Source: Treponema sp. (GTDB taxonomy: Bacteria; Spirochaetota; Spirochaetia; Treponematales; Breznakiellaceae). Taken from it: a stretch of DNA of 45,364 nt. Position 1 is the stretch's first letter. The number at the start of each line of letters is the position of its first letter. Positions 35,665-43,974 of this stretch are shown in pieces. The stretch covers positions 1 through 45,364 of the forward strand of contig JAISAQ010000094.1 of NCBI GenBank assembly GCA_031266775.1, in the 5' to 3' direction. A program made the position numbers and the translations under genes. Below the pieces are notes generated by a model. It saw nothing but the letters and a program-made list of their open reading frames with translations. It searched no databases and was not told where the DNA came from.

Positions 35665-36372
35665 ATGTACGAAGATTCTCCATGCGGGATGATCCGGCGC
35701 ATTATTGTGGGTGATATCGCCACCAACTGCTGGATCTACGGCATTGGTGAAGCGTGCGCCGTTATCGATCCCGGCGCCGAAGCGGACAAGATCATCGCGG
35801 CCCTGAAGCGGCTCAACATGCGTCCTCTGTATATTCTACTTACACACGGGCACTTTGACCATATCGCCGCGCTCCCCGCCCTGGCAGGATACTACGGGAA
35901 AACAGCCGGTGCGGAAGCAAACGGCGCGGAAACCGGCGGCGCGCCGGTCATTGCCGTTCACCGCCTGGACACCGAGTATTTCGGCCCCGCGTCCCTTGAG
36001 GTCCACAGGCGGAGCTTCGCCGCCGCCGCGGGAAACGCCGCCTATGTGGACGCCCTGTGGAACGGCATGCCCAAACCGGACCGTCTTCTTGAAGACGAGG
36101 ATGAAATAGGCCCCTTTACCGTCCTTTCCCTTCCGGGCCATACCAGGGGAAGCGCCGCATTCTACGACAAGTCAGCGGGTGTCCTTTTCAGCGGGGATAC
36201 CCTCTTCCGGGACAGTTACGGGCGCACCGATCTTCCCGGCGGAAACAGCGGCAGCATACACCAAAGCCTCAGGAAACTTCTTGCCATGGACAAAAACATA
36301 CGGGTTTATCCGGGCCACGGGCCTGAAACAACAATAGGAAGAGAAGTGTCCCTGCTTCAGGAAATATCATAA
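35665..36372 (+). CDS. metallo-beta-lactamase-fold hydrolase, GloB-like
   Basis: Zinc hydrolase of 235 residues. The metal-binding motif is LLTHGHFDHIAAL near residue 59. LPGHTRGSAAFYDKSAGVLFSGDTLFRDSYGRTDLPGG carries the further histidine and bridging aspartate, and YPGHGPETTIGRE ends the site. Proteins of this YcbL/GloB group hydrolyse thioesters such as S-lactoylglutathione, but substrates vary. ATG at 35665 is used here. A second ATG at 35689 (MIRRIIVGDIATNCWI) begins the usual conserved N-terminus and is an alternative. An Ala/Gly-rich insert near residue 80-95 is unusual. Confidence 0.9.
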   Translation: MYEDSPCGMIRRIIVGDIATNCWIYGIGEACAVIDPGAEADKIIAALKRLNMRPLYILLTHGHFDHIAALPALAGYYGKTAGAEANGAETGGAPVIAVHRLDTEYFGPASLEVHRRSFAAAAGNAAYVDALWNGMPKPDRLLEDEDEIGPFTVLSLPGHTRGSAAFYDKSAGVLFSGDTLFRDSYGRTDLPGGNSGSIHQSLRKLLAMDKNIRVYPGHGPETTIGREVSLLQEIS

Positions 36373-36452
36373 ACCGCGTGTCCCGACAGACATACGAGTA
36401 AATAAATGAAAATTTTCTTTGAAGTACCGGGTCTCCGAATTTTCGGGGGCCA

Positions 36453-38195
36453 TTAGTATGAAAGCGCCCCGGTAATGTCAAAGCAGTAGTCGCCGAGTTT
36501 TTCTATGCGCCGGACAAGATCGATAAAGAGCAGTTCCGTTTTTACGTCCTCCCCGGCCTCTATGCGCTTGCGGCCCAGCTTGCGGAGGCGGTTTCTTGAT
36601 TCGTCGATGTCCGCCTCCAGGGATTCGGCGCGTTCCCTGTCTTCCGGGGTAAGACGTTTCCCAAGATGTTCCTGCAGAAAGTCAAGGAAATCTTCCACCA
36701 GGGCGACATAGGGCTCCAGAGCTTCCATTTCCTTTCCCTTGAAAATGAGGTTTTTCTTGACGCTTCGCTCCAGAAGCAGACTGATGCTGTAGCAGTCGTC
36801 GGTCATGTCTTCCAGATCGGCGATAATGCGCAACAACTGGGAAACGCGGTGTTCCGAACGGCGGTTAAGATGTTCACGGGTACATTCAATAATAAAAGCG
36901 GTCAGGGCTTCCCGCATCTCGTCGGCGTATTCTTCCTTTTTCTTCATTTCCTCCACAAGGACGTTAACAGCCTCTTCCCTGTCTTCCGTTTCCCTTAGTG
37001 TCTTGAGCATTTCGCTTACCCTGGCGTACATGGAAGAAGAGATCCCCGCCATGTCGCGTATTTCCTTTTCCGCCCGGAGTATGTTCAGTTCCGGGGTATC
37101 CTGCAGGGCGCCTGACTGATATGCCAGCTGGTAATGTACGGAAACGGCCTCCTCCTTGTCGTCCTTGATAAAAAAGGAAACCAGGGCGGCAAAGGGTTTG
37201 ACAAAAGGAAGAAACAGCAGAGTGTTTATCACGTTAAACACCGTATGCAGCATGGCAAGATGGGCGGGAATCAGGGGATCGTACACCGCGCCGATGGTTC
37301 CGGGGGTAAGAATGTCTACCAGCATAAGCAGGGGTTTTAAAAGCGGCAGAGCCCAAAATGTGCCTATGACATTGAAAAGCACATGAACCAGGGCAGCCCG
37401 TTTTGCCGCGGTTTTGGCTCCAATGGCCGACAGGGCCGCGTCAACCGTGGTGCCGATATTGGCCCCCAGGATCATGGCGGCGGCCATTTCATAACCTACC
37501 ACGCCGTTAAAGGCCATAGTCAGCATTATGGCGGTTGAAGCGCTGGAGGAATGGGTAATCAGGGTCATCAAAAGCCCCGCGCCTACGCCGATAAGGGACG
37601 AAACAAATCCGAAATTTGACAATGAGGCAATAATATTGACACTGTCCCCCAGGGGGGGCATGGATTTGGTAAGGAAATTAAGACCCAGGAAAAGGAGGCC
37701 GAGCCCCATGAGTACTTCCCCCAGATTCCGGAATTTCCATTTTATGACACGGGCAATAAAGCCGACGCCCACAGCCGGCAAGGCCAGGGCCGAAATGTCC
37801 AGCGAGAAACCCACCAGGGACACAATCCAGGCGGTAACGGTAGTCCCGATATTCGCCCCCATGATCACCCCAATGGACTGTATCAGGGTAAGGAGGCCGG
37901 CGTTTACAAAGGATACCACCATGACGGTAGTCGCCGAAGAGGACTGGATAATGGCGGTTATGACAAATCCGGTCATGACTCCCATGAGACGGTTTCCTGT
38001 CATAAAATTAAGGACCCGCTGCAGACGATTGCCGGCAGCCTGCTGTATGCCGTCGCTCATCACCTTCATTCCGTAAAGGAAAAGGCAAAGCGCCCCGGTT
38101 ACACGGAACAAAACGCCTATTACACCCATAATTTGTACTATAGGAGCTTTTCCCCAAAAAAACCAGTCCGGGAAAAAACGGTAATCAAACGGCAC
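36453..38195 (-). CDS. Na/Pi cotransporter family protein with PhoU-like domain
   Basis: 580 residues. The membrane half has two inverted Na_Pi_cotrans repeats with the paired QSSSATTVMVVSFVNAG and THSSSASTAIMLTMAF motifs. The C-terminal part (about 360-570) is helical and PhoU-like, as in bacterial NptA/YjbB. It probably moves phosphate with sodium at the inner membrane. The GTG at 38195 gives an added hydrophobic N-terminus; an ATG at 38129 (MGVIGVLFRVTGALCLFLYG) matches the family start better, and neither has a clear ribosome site. No phosphate regulon site was seen. Confidence 0.9.
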   Translation of the reverse strand: MPFDYRFFPDWFFWGKAPIVQIMGVIGVLFRVTGALCLFLYGMKVMSDGIQQAAGNRLQRVLNFMTGNRLMGVMTGFVITAIIQSSSATTVMVVSFVNAGLLTLIQSIGVIMGANIGTTVTAWIVSLVGFSLDISALALPAVGVGFIARVIKWKFRNLGEVLMGLGLLFLGLNFLTKSMPPLGDSVNIIASLSNFGFVSSLIGVGAGLLMTLITHSSSASTAIMLTMAFNGVVGYEMAAAMILGANIGTTVDAALSAIGAKTAAKRAALVHVLFNVIGTFWALPLLKPLLMLVDILTPGTIGAVYDPLIPAHLAMLHTVFNVINTLLFLPFVKPFAALVSFFIKDDKEEAVSVHYQLAYQSGALQDTPELNILRAEKEIRDMAGISSSMYARVSEMLKTLRETEDREEAVNVLVEEMKKKEEYADEMREALTAFIIECTREHLNRRSEHRVSQLLRIIADLEDMTDDCYSISLLLERSVKKNLIFKGKEMEALEPYVALVEDFLDFLQEHLGKRLTPEDRERAESLEADIDESRNRLRKLGRKRIEAGEDVKTELLFIDLVRRIEKLGDYCFDITGALSY

Positions 38196-38267
38196 AACGC
38201 CGGAACCGCGGGAAAAACTCTGTCCGCGGCGGCCACCACCGGGCTCTTTTGCGCGGGATTTCCGGGC

Positions 38268-38552
38268 CTACAGGTCCTCGATGGCGCCGTCCTGTATGCT
38301 TTTGATATAAAAATCCATGGCGGTAAGACGGATCTGAACGCTGTCTTCCTTGGCGGAACCGTCTTTGAACGATTTAAGGACGGTTACAAGATTATCTATG
38401 AGTTTTTTCCCCTGTTTCATGTCAAGACCGCCAGCTTCTCCGCTCAATTTCTCCAATTTGTCTATGTTTCCGCCGTCCAGATTCCCCAAACCGGCGGAGG
38501 TGATATTTGATATACAGCCTTCAAGTTCACTGCGCAAACCATCTACCGTCAT
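38268..38552 (-). CDS. small acidic helical protein, unknown
   Basis: 94 residues, not recognised. Predominantly helical with alternating charged and hydrophobic residues and a Gly/Asn-rich loop near residue 25. No signal peptide or membrane segment. AGGGAG lies 6 bases before the ATG and a TATACT-containing inverted repeat lies 30-50 bases upstream, so it looks expressed. It is upstream of the Na/Pi transporter on the same strand, about 70 bases away. Confidence 0.65.
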   Translation of the reverse strand: MTVDGLRSELEGCISNITSAGLGNLDGGNIDKLEKLSGEAGGLDMKQGKKLIDNLVTVLKSFKDGSAKEDSVQIRLTAMDFYIKSIQDGAIEDL

Positions 38553-38585
38553 AGCAAACTCCCTTAAACCACCCCAAAGGGCGTA

Positions 38586-38603
38586 CTATACTTTTCAGTA
38601 TAG
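38586..38603. promoter_or_regulatory. inverted repeat over -10 box of small protein gene
   Basis: CTATACT (38586-38592), TTTC, AGTATAG (38597-38603): perfect 7-base arms. On the minus strand the right arm provides TATACT as a -10 box, with TTTATT 16 bases before it. Symmetry over a -10 box suggests a repressor site. Confidence 0.4.
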
Positions 38604-38663
38604 GTAAATTTATCACAAAATAAAAGGGGTTTCTATGAATTTTAAAGGCCGGGCCGGGCCTTT

Positions 38664-39974
38664 TCACTGATCCCGCAGCCGTTCCATGAGGGTAGCGTTC
38701 TGATCATTGCTGCGAACCAGCCGCCGGGCCAGCAGTTTCGAGAGAAAAATCCCGTAATAAGGGTATTCCCGGATAATGTTGACCAAGGTTTTGCGGGTCA
38801 AGAGGACGAGTTTTCCCGGCCCTTCGGCCCGTACCGAGGCGGAACGCCGCTGATTCAGGAGAAAGGCGATTTCACCCATAAAAATATCCTGGGGCGAAAG
38901 CCTTCCCACCTGTTTTAAATTGTGAAAAACGGTATAGTTGCCGCTTATAATGTAGTACAGGTAATCGCTGGGCTCGTCTTCCCTGAGTACAATATCCCCT
39001 TTTTTTACGCTGACAATCTGTTCATGGGAAAAACCGACGGGGATTTCATGCTCCACCGAAGTATCGTGCTTTAATATAAGGGACACCTGATTGCCCTTTT
39101 CGTTGTATTTAAGCTCGGTAGAAAGAACCGACGCCATCTGTATGCCCCTGCCGTGGAGGCTCATGGCATCCTGGGTGGCAACTTTATGAAGATGTACCTT
39201 GACATCGAAACCTTTTCCTTCGTCCCGTATGGTAAACACGGTCTTGTCGCTCTGTATATCCCAGAGGAATTCCACCTTTTTTGCCCGTACCGCCGGGTCT
39301 TTGCATTTCAGGGCCACCAGATCCACCACAGAAAGGCCGTTCTCCATGGCTTCGGTCTTTTCCTCGTAGGTAATGCCGCAGTTCCCGTGTTCGACGGCGT
39401 TGACAATAAGCTCTCCCAAGGCAAGCTGAAGGTGCATCTTTTTATCGGGATTGATAAGGCCCCGCTGGGCAAGAATGGTGGCCCCGATTCCGGCGTACAG
39501 CGGGACGGCAAGAATGTCGTTTTCTATGGTAAAACTGCCCGAGGCCCCGTCCAGCAGGTTGCGGGAAAATTCCCTTTGAAATATGATTTGGTAGTTCTGC
39601 TCGATAATCTGGATATTTTTGATGATATGGGACCTGAGCCGGTAATTATCCAGCATGGCAAGAACATTAATGGCCATGTATTTCTTGAGCAGCGCTTCTT
39701 CGTTGTCCTTATCACCCGAAAATATTCCCAGAATGCCGAAGTTGAGGATGCGCTTGTCTTCGCGTATATGGGAAACAATGCTGTCTATATTGATAACAGG
39801 ATCCGAAAAATTGATGATCACAATTTCGGGAAGATCGTAGCTCAGGAAATCGAGTATCTCTTCCTCCTGAAAAAGGAACCGAAGGTCGTATCCCGATCTG
39901 GGATTCTGTTTAAAGACCTCTTCAAGGTTTTTTTTAACTTCCTCATCCGAATTTACAATGCCTAAAAAACCCAT
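38664..39974 (-). CDS. receiver-like, HATPase and cyclic-nucleotide-binding regulator
   Basis: 436 residues in three parts. Residues 1 to about 120 resemble a receiver fold (SDEEVKKNLEEVF start, EIVIINFSDPV in place of the phospho-acceptor region). Residues about 175-305 are a GHKL ATPase: N box ALGELIVNAVEHG (Glu188, Asn192), DEGKGFD (251-257) and LHGRGIQMA, most like RsbW-type anti-sigma or serine kinases. Residues about 312-425 are a cyclic-nucleotide-binding domain with phosphate cassette FMGEIAFLLNQRRSASV, including the needed Gly-Glu and Arg. It could switch a partner protein in response to cAMP or c-di-AMP-like ligand. No sigma factor or PP2C partner is adjacent. Confidence 0.87.
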   Translation of the reverse strand: MGFLGIVNSDEEVKKNLEEVFKQNPRSGYDLRFLFQEEEILDFLSYDLPEIVIINFSDPVINIDSIVSHIREDKRILNFGILGIFSGDKDNEEALLKKYMAINVLAMLDNYRLRSHIIKNIQIIEQNYQIIFQREFSRNLLDGASGSFTIENDILAVPLYAGIGATILAQRGLINPDKKMHLQLALGELIVNAVEHGNCGITYEEKTEAMENGLSVVDLVALKCKDPAVRAKKVEFLWDIQSDKTVFTIRDEGKGFDVKVHLHKVATQDAMSLHGRGIQMASVLSTELKYNEKGNQVSLILKHDTSVEHEIPVGFSHEQIVSVKKGDIVLREDEPSDYLYYIISGNYTVFHNLKQVGRLSPQDIFMGEIAFLLNQRRSASVRAEGPGKLVLLTRKTLVNIIREYPYYGIFLSKLLARRLVRSNDQNATLMERLRDQ

Positions 39975-40017
39975 GACCTTTTCTTATCCTCCGTACTTTT
40001 GATAAACAGCCCCGGAT

Positions 40018-41115
40018 CTAACGCTGTATTCTCGCCGATCCGCCGGACGCGAAAGCCTCTACCTGATCACGGCTTACCATGGAAACGTCCCCCGGCGTAG
40101 TCGTTAAAAGGGCGCCGTGCGCCCAGCCCAGACGAAGGGCCTCTTCCGGATCTTTGCCCGCAAGAAGGCCGTAAAAAAGCCCCGCGGCAAAACCGTCGCC
40201 GCCGCCCACCCTGTCATACACGTCAAGTTCCGCGACGGGAGCCCGGTAGCTTTTGCCGTCAATCCAAAGCACGGCGCTCCAGGAATGGCGGCCCGCGGAA
40301 TGGACATCCCTCAGGGTGGTGGCAACGGCGCGTATATTGGGAAAATCCGAAATCACTCTCTCCATCATGGCAAAAAAAGAAGAAGGGTCAAGCCTGTCCC
40401 CGCCGCCTACTTCAGGCCCCTTGAGCCCCAGCCCCTTCTGCAGATCTTCTTCGTTTCCTACAAGAACATCGACATACGCGGCAATGTTCCTCAATATTTT
40501 CCCGGGTCCCCCGCCTTCCGCGCCGGGGGAAAAACCGGCCGCAGCCCAGAGTTTGGCCCGGTAATTAAGGTCGAAAGAGACCACTGCGCCCGCCTTTTTC
40601 GCCGCCCGCATTGCTTCTACCGCCAGTTCCGACGTGGAAGGAGAAAGGGCGGAAAAAATTCCCCCGGAATGAAACCAGCGTACACCGCCTAACATGAAAT
40701 CCCAGTCAAAACTGCCGGGAGCAAGCCGCCCCGCCGCCTCGTTGGAGCGGTTATAAAACACCACGGGCGCCCGCGCGCCGTATCCCCGGTCACTCCATAC
40801 TATCGCCATATTGGGGCCCCGCACGCCGTCGTGGGCAAAACGTTTGTAATAAGGAGTAACACCCGCCCTGCGCACCGCCGCCTCAATACGCCTTCCTATG
40901 GGATAATCCACCATGGCGCTGGCTATGGCGGTTTTCATGCCAAAGCAGGAAGACAGATTGGCGGCCACATTGTATTCCCCCCCGGAAACATGCAGGGTGT
41001 ACGTGTCCGCCTCCGCAAAGGGAACCACGCCCGGATCAAGCCTTGTAACCAGCGCCCCAAGGGCCAAAAGGTCATGTTTTGTTCCGGCGGCGCCGGGTAT
41101 ATGTAACGATGCCAT
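40018..41115 (-). CDS. kdgK: PfkB-family sugar kinase, KDG-kinase-like
   Basis: Ribokinase-type kinase (365 residues). N-terminal GALVTRLDPGVVPFAEADTYTLHVSGGEYNVAANLS fits 2-keto-3-deoxygluconate kinases, SFDLNYRAKLW is the KDG-kinase marker, and DRVGGGDGFAAGLFYG holds the catalytic aspartate, with GGGD where many relatives have GAGD. It transfers phosphate from ATP to KDG or a similar keto sugar acid. It follows gnd by 7 bases and is probably co-transcribed. A fructokinase activity cannot be ruled out. Confidence 0.8.
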   Translation of the reverse strand: MASLHIPGAAGTKHDLLALGALVTRLDPGVVPFAEADTYTLHVSGGEYNVAANLSSCFGMKTAIASAMVDYPIGRRIEAAVRRAGVTPYYKRFAHDGVRGPNMAIVWSDRGYGARAPVVFYNRSNEAAGRLAPGSFDWDFMLGGVRWFHSGGIFSALSPSTSELAVEAMRAAKKAGAVVSFDLNYRAKLWAAAGFSPGAEGGGPGKILRNIAAYVDVLVGNEEDLQKGLGLKGPEVGGGDRLDPSSFFAMMERVISDFPNIRAVATTLRDVHSAGRHSWSAVLWIDGKSYRAPVAELDVYDRVGGGDGFAAGLFYGLLAGKDPEEALRLGWAHGALLTTTPGDVSMVSRDQVEAFASGGSARIQR

Positions 41116-41122
41116 AAAAACC

Positions 41123-42571
41123 TCACGCTGTATACGTTGACGCGCTTGTTACGCCGCCTTTTCCGGTCCAGTTGGTGTGAAAAAATTCTCCCTTGGGCTT
41201 GTCCACCCGCTCGTAGGTATGGGCGCCGAAATAATCCCGCTGGGCCTGTAGCAGATTTGCCGGAAGCCGTTCGTTCCGGTAACCGTCAAAATACGCCAGG
41301 GCGCTCAGCAGGGCAGGGGCGGGCACGCCGTTTTTTACCACGGACGCGGCTACCCGCCGCCATGGTTCCTGCGCCTCCTCAATGACCCGCGTAAAGAAAG
41401 GATCAAGGAGCAGGTTTTCCAGATCAGGTTTTTTGTCAAACGCTTCCTTTATTTTGCCAAGAAAGGCAGACCGTATGATGCAGCCGCCCCGCCACATAAG
41501 GGCTATGCCCCCGTAATTAAGGTTCCATTTGCATTCCCTGGCGGCTTCCCGCATAAGAAGATAGCCCTGCGCATAGGAGACCACCTTGGCGGCGTACAGG
41601 GCCTTTCCAAGATCACTTGTAAAGGCAGATTCATCGGCCGGTTTTTCGATTACAGGACCCGAAAAAATTTTCCCCGCCCGTACCCGTTCGGCTTTGGCGG
41701 CCGAAAGACAGCGGCTGAACACCGCTTCTCCAATGAGGGTAAGCGGTACGCCGAATTCCAGCGCCGCCATGCCGGTCCATTTTCCGGTTCCCTTTTGACC
41801 TGCCGTATCGAGTATTTTTTCGGCAAGCGGCCGGCCGTCTTCATCCTTGAACCGGAGTATGTCCCTGGTTATCCCGGTAAGGTAACTGTCAAGGTCTCCC
41901 GCATTCCAGTCTTCAAAGACATCGCCCATTTTTTCATGGGAAAAGCCCAGAATTTTTTTCATGATGTCGTAGGTTTCGGCGATAAGCTGCATGTCGCCGT
42001 ATTCGATGCCGTTATGAACCATTTTGACGAAATGGCCGGCGCCGTTTTCACCGACCCAGTCGCAACAGGGGTTTCCGCCGGCTTTGGCCGCAATAGCCTG
42101 CAGGATGGGCCTTACCAGCGGCCAGGCGGCCGGAGACCCCCCCGGCATAATGGAAGGACCGGTCAGGGCGCCTTCTTCCCCGCCTGAAACTCCCGTTCCT
42201 ATATACAAAAGCCCCTGTGATTCCACAAAGGCGGTGCGGCGTATGGTATCCTGATAATTGGAATTTCCCCCGTCTATGATCACGTCGCCTTTCTCCAAAA
42301 CCCCCAACAACTGCTGTATGGTTTCATCCACCGCCGCGCCGGCCTTGACCATGATCATGACCTTCCGCGGCCGCTCAAGGGCCGCCGCCAGTTCCGCCAC
42401 GCTGCGGCATCCGGTTATTTTTTTGCCCGCGCCGCGGCCCTGCACAAACGCGTCAACCCTGGAAACGGTGCGGTTATACACCGCAACCTGAAATCCCCTG
42501 CTTTCCATATTGAGAACAAGGTTTTCACCCATTACCGCAAGACCAATAAGTCCTATATCCGCACCGGCCAT
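41123..42571 (-). CDS. gnd: 6-phosphogluconate dehydrogenase, decarboxylating
   Basis: 482 residues, the normal long-form length. GLAVMGENLVLNMESRGFQVAVYNRT binds NADP; IIDGGNSNYQDTIRR and GVSGGEEGALTGPSIMPGG are the active-site blocks; KMVHNGIEYGDMQLIAE includes the catalytic lysine, KGTGKWT is also present. It converts 6-phosphogluconate to ribulose 5-phosphate, CO2 and NADPH. AGGAG lies 6 bases before the ATG. Divergent from tag across 69 bases. Confidence 0.97.
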   Translation of the reverse strand: MAGADIGLIGLAVMGENLVLNMESRGFQVAVYNRTVSRVDAFVQGRGAGKKITGCRSVAELAAALERPRKVMIMVKAGAAVDETIQQLLGVLEKGDVIIDGGNSNYQDTIRRTAFVESQGLLYIGTGVSGGEEGALTGPSIMPGGSPAAWPLVRPILQAIAAKAGGNPCCDWVGENGAGHFVKMVHNGIEYGDMQLIAETYDIMKKILGFSHEKMGDVFEDWNAGDLDSYLTGITRDILRFKDEDGRPLAEKILDTAGQKGTGKWTGMAALEFGVPLTLIGEAVFSRCLSAAKAERVRAGKIFSGPVIEKPADESAFTSDLGKALYAAKVVSYAQGYLLMREAARECKWNLNYGGIALMWRGGCIIRSAFLGKIKEAFDKKPDLENLLLDPFFTRVIEEAQEPWRRVAASVVKNGVPAPALLSALAYFDGYRNERLPANLLQAQRDYFGAHTYERVDKPKGEFFHTNWTGKGGVTSASTYTA

Positions 42572-42640
42572 TACATGCTCCTGTTACCGTATCGTCTTAT
42601 CATATAGCATATTCTTCAAAAAAGGAATATCATTTTTCCG

Positions 42641-43234
42641 ATGAATCACCGCATTAAAACGCCGGAACCCGTTGTCCGGTGTTCCTGGTGTCAGGGCGAT
42701 ACACTGTACACATCCTATCATGACAGGGAATGGGGAAAACCGCAAAAAAACAGCCGGAAACTTTTTGAGGCCCTTATTCTGGACGGCGCCCAGGCCGGGC
42801 TTTCATGGCTTACCATTCTAAAGCGAAGAAAAGGCTACCGCGCCGCGTTTGATTCCTTTGATCCCGAAAAGATTGCCCGGTATACCCAGCGGGACATAAA
42901 CCGCCTCATGGGGGATCAGGGCATTATCAGAAACAGGCGGAAGATTGAATCGGCAATAGAAAACGCCAAGGCCTATCTTAAGATGACGGAAGGCTCGGCG
43001 TCTTTTTCAAAATGGCTCTGGAACTGGGTGGACGGGGAGCCTGTTGTTAACCATTTCAAAACGGCGGCGGAAATTCCTGCTTCCACGGAACTTTCAGAGC
43101 GGATTTCCGCGGAACTTAAAAAGAAGGGGTTTTCATTTGTGGGGCCTACAATCATCTACGCATTCCTGCAAGCTTCGGGTCTTGTAAATGATCATCTAAC
43201 GTCCTGTTTCCGGCATCCTGAAAATAAGACATGA
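42641..43234 (+). CDS. tag: DNA-3-methyladenine glycosylase I
   Basis: Base-excision repair enzyme (197 residues) that removes 3-methyladenine from DNA. RCSWCQGDTLYTSYHDREWG, LDGAQAGLSWLTILKRR and the C-terminal NDHLTSCFRH are Tag signatures; the cysteine in the first block and the His and Cys of the last bind the structural zinc. Length is slightly above E. coli Tag. The stop overlaps rlmB by 4 bases (ATGA). Confidence 0.96.
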   Translation: MNHRIKTPEPVVRCSWCQGDTLYTSYHDREWGKPQKNSRKLFEALILDGAQAGLSWLTILKRRKGYRAAFDSFDPEKIARYTQRDINRLMGDQGIIRNRRKIESAIENAKAYLKMTEGSASFSKWLWNWVDGEPVVNHFKTAAEIPASTELSERISAELKKKGFSFVGPTIIYAFLQASGLVNDHLTSCFRHPENKT

Positions 43235-43974
43235 CCTATCTGACGGGCTTTCATGCCATTGAAGAATATATCAGATCGGGAAAAGCCGGCAGAGGCCCGC
43301 TGCTTCTTGCAAAGGCCGGGCCGCGGGCAAGGGAAATAGCCGCCCTTGCCCTGGAACACAAGATCCGGGTGGACAGGGTCGGTACAAGCGAGCTTGACCG
43401 GCTTGCCCCGGACCACCGGGGAATAGCCCTGGAAACCGAAGACGCCCTTTCCGTTTCGGGAACAGACATCAGCCTTGAGGATTTTATCGCGGGGCTGGGG
43501 GACAAAAAGGATGCCCTTGTCCTTATGCTGGACGGCATTACCGATCCGCACAATTACGGGGCCATACTGCGTTCCTGCGATCAGTTTGCCGTTGATCTTG
43601 TGGTCTCGGCCAAAAGACGGAACGCAAAACACGCGGATGTTATCGCAAAAACCTCCGCCGGCGCGGTCTCGTATGTTCCGGCCGCGGAGGCGGCGAACCT
43701 TTCCCGCGCCGTGGAAGACTTAAAAAAAGCGGGCTTCTGGATCTACGGCGCCGACATGAAGGGAGAGCCGGTTTATACCGTGGATCTTGGGGGCCGCGCC
43801 GTCATTGTCCTTGGGGATGAAGGAAACGGCATTTCGCGGCTGCTTCGGGAACACTGTGACGCCATGGTAGCCGTTCCCGCAAGGGGCCAGGTAGATTCCC
43901 TTAACGTATCGGTAGCCGCCGGGGTGCTGCTCTATGAAGCGGCGCGCCAGCGCTGCCGCCGCGCATCACCGTGA
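43231..43974 (+). CDS. rlmB: RlmB-like 23S rRNA 2'-O-methyltransferase
   Basis: SpoU/TrmH family (247 residues). The N-terminal L30e-like substrate-binding domain starts TGFHAIEEYI. The knotted methyltransferase domain has motif 1 LDGITDPHNYGAILRSCDQF, motif 2 IVLGDEGNGISRLL and motif 3 VPARGQVDSLNVSVAAGVLLYE, the AdoMet-binding set. RlmB methylates G2251 in 23S rRNA; a related target is possible. Coupled to tag by a 4-base overlap and its last 9 bases are antisense to the next gene. Confidence 0.92.
   Translation: MTYLTGFHAIEEYIRSGKAGRGPLLLAKAGPRAREIAALALEHKIRVDRVGTSELDRLAPDHRGIALETEDALSVSGTDISLEDFIAGLGDKKDALVLMLDGITDPHNYGAILRSCDQFAVDLVVSAKRRNAKHADVIAKTSAGAVSYVPAAEAANLSRAVEDLKKAGFWIYGADMKGEPVYTVDLGGRAVIVLGDEGNGISRLLREHCDAMVAVPARGQVDSLNVSVAAGVLLYEAARQRCRRASP

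Noticed and set aside
36373-36452. Terminator between the convergent hydrolase and Na/Pi genes
   Set aside because: Only short palindromes (GAAAATTTTC, CCGAATTTTCGG) are present; no convincing stem and T-run.
39153-39965. Plus-strand open frame of 270 codons opposite the cNMP regulator
   Set aside because: The minus strand has complete HATPase and cNMP motifs.
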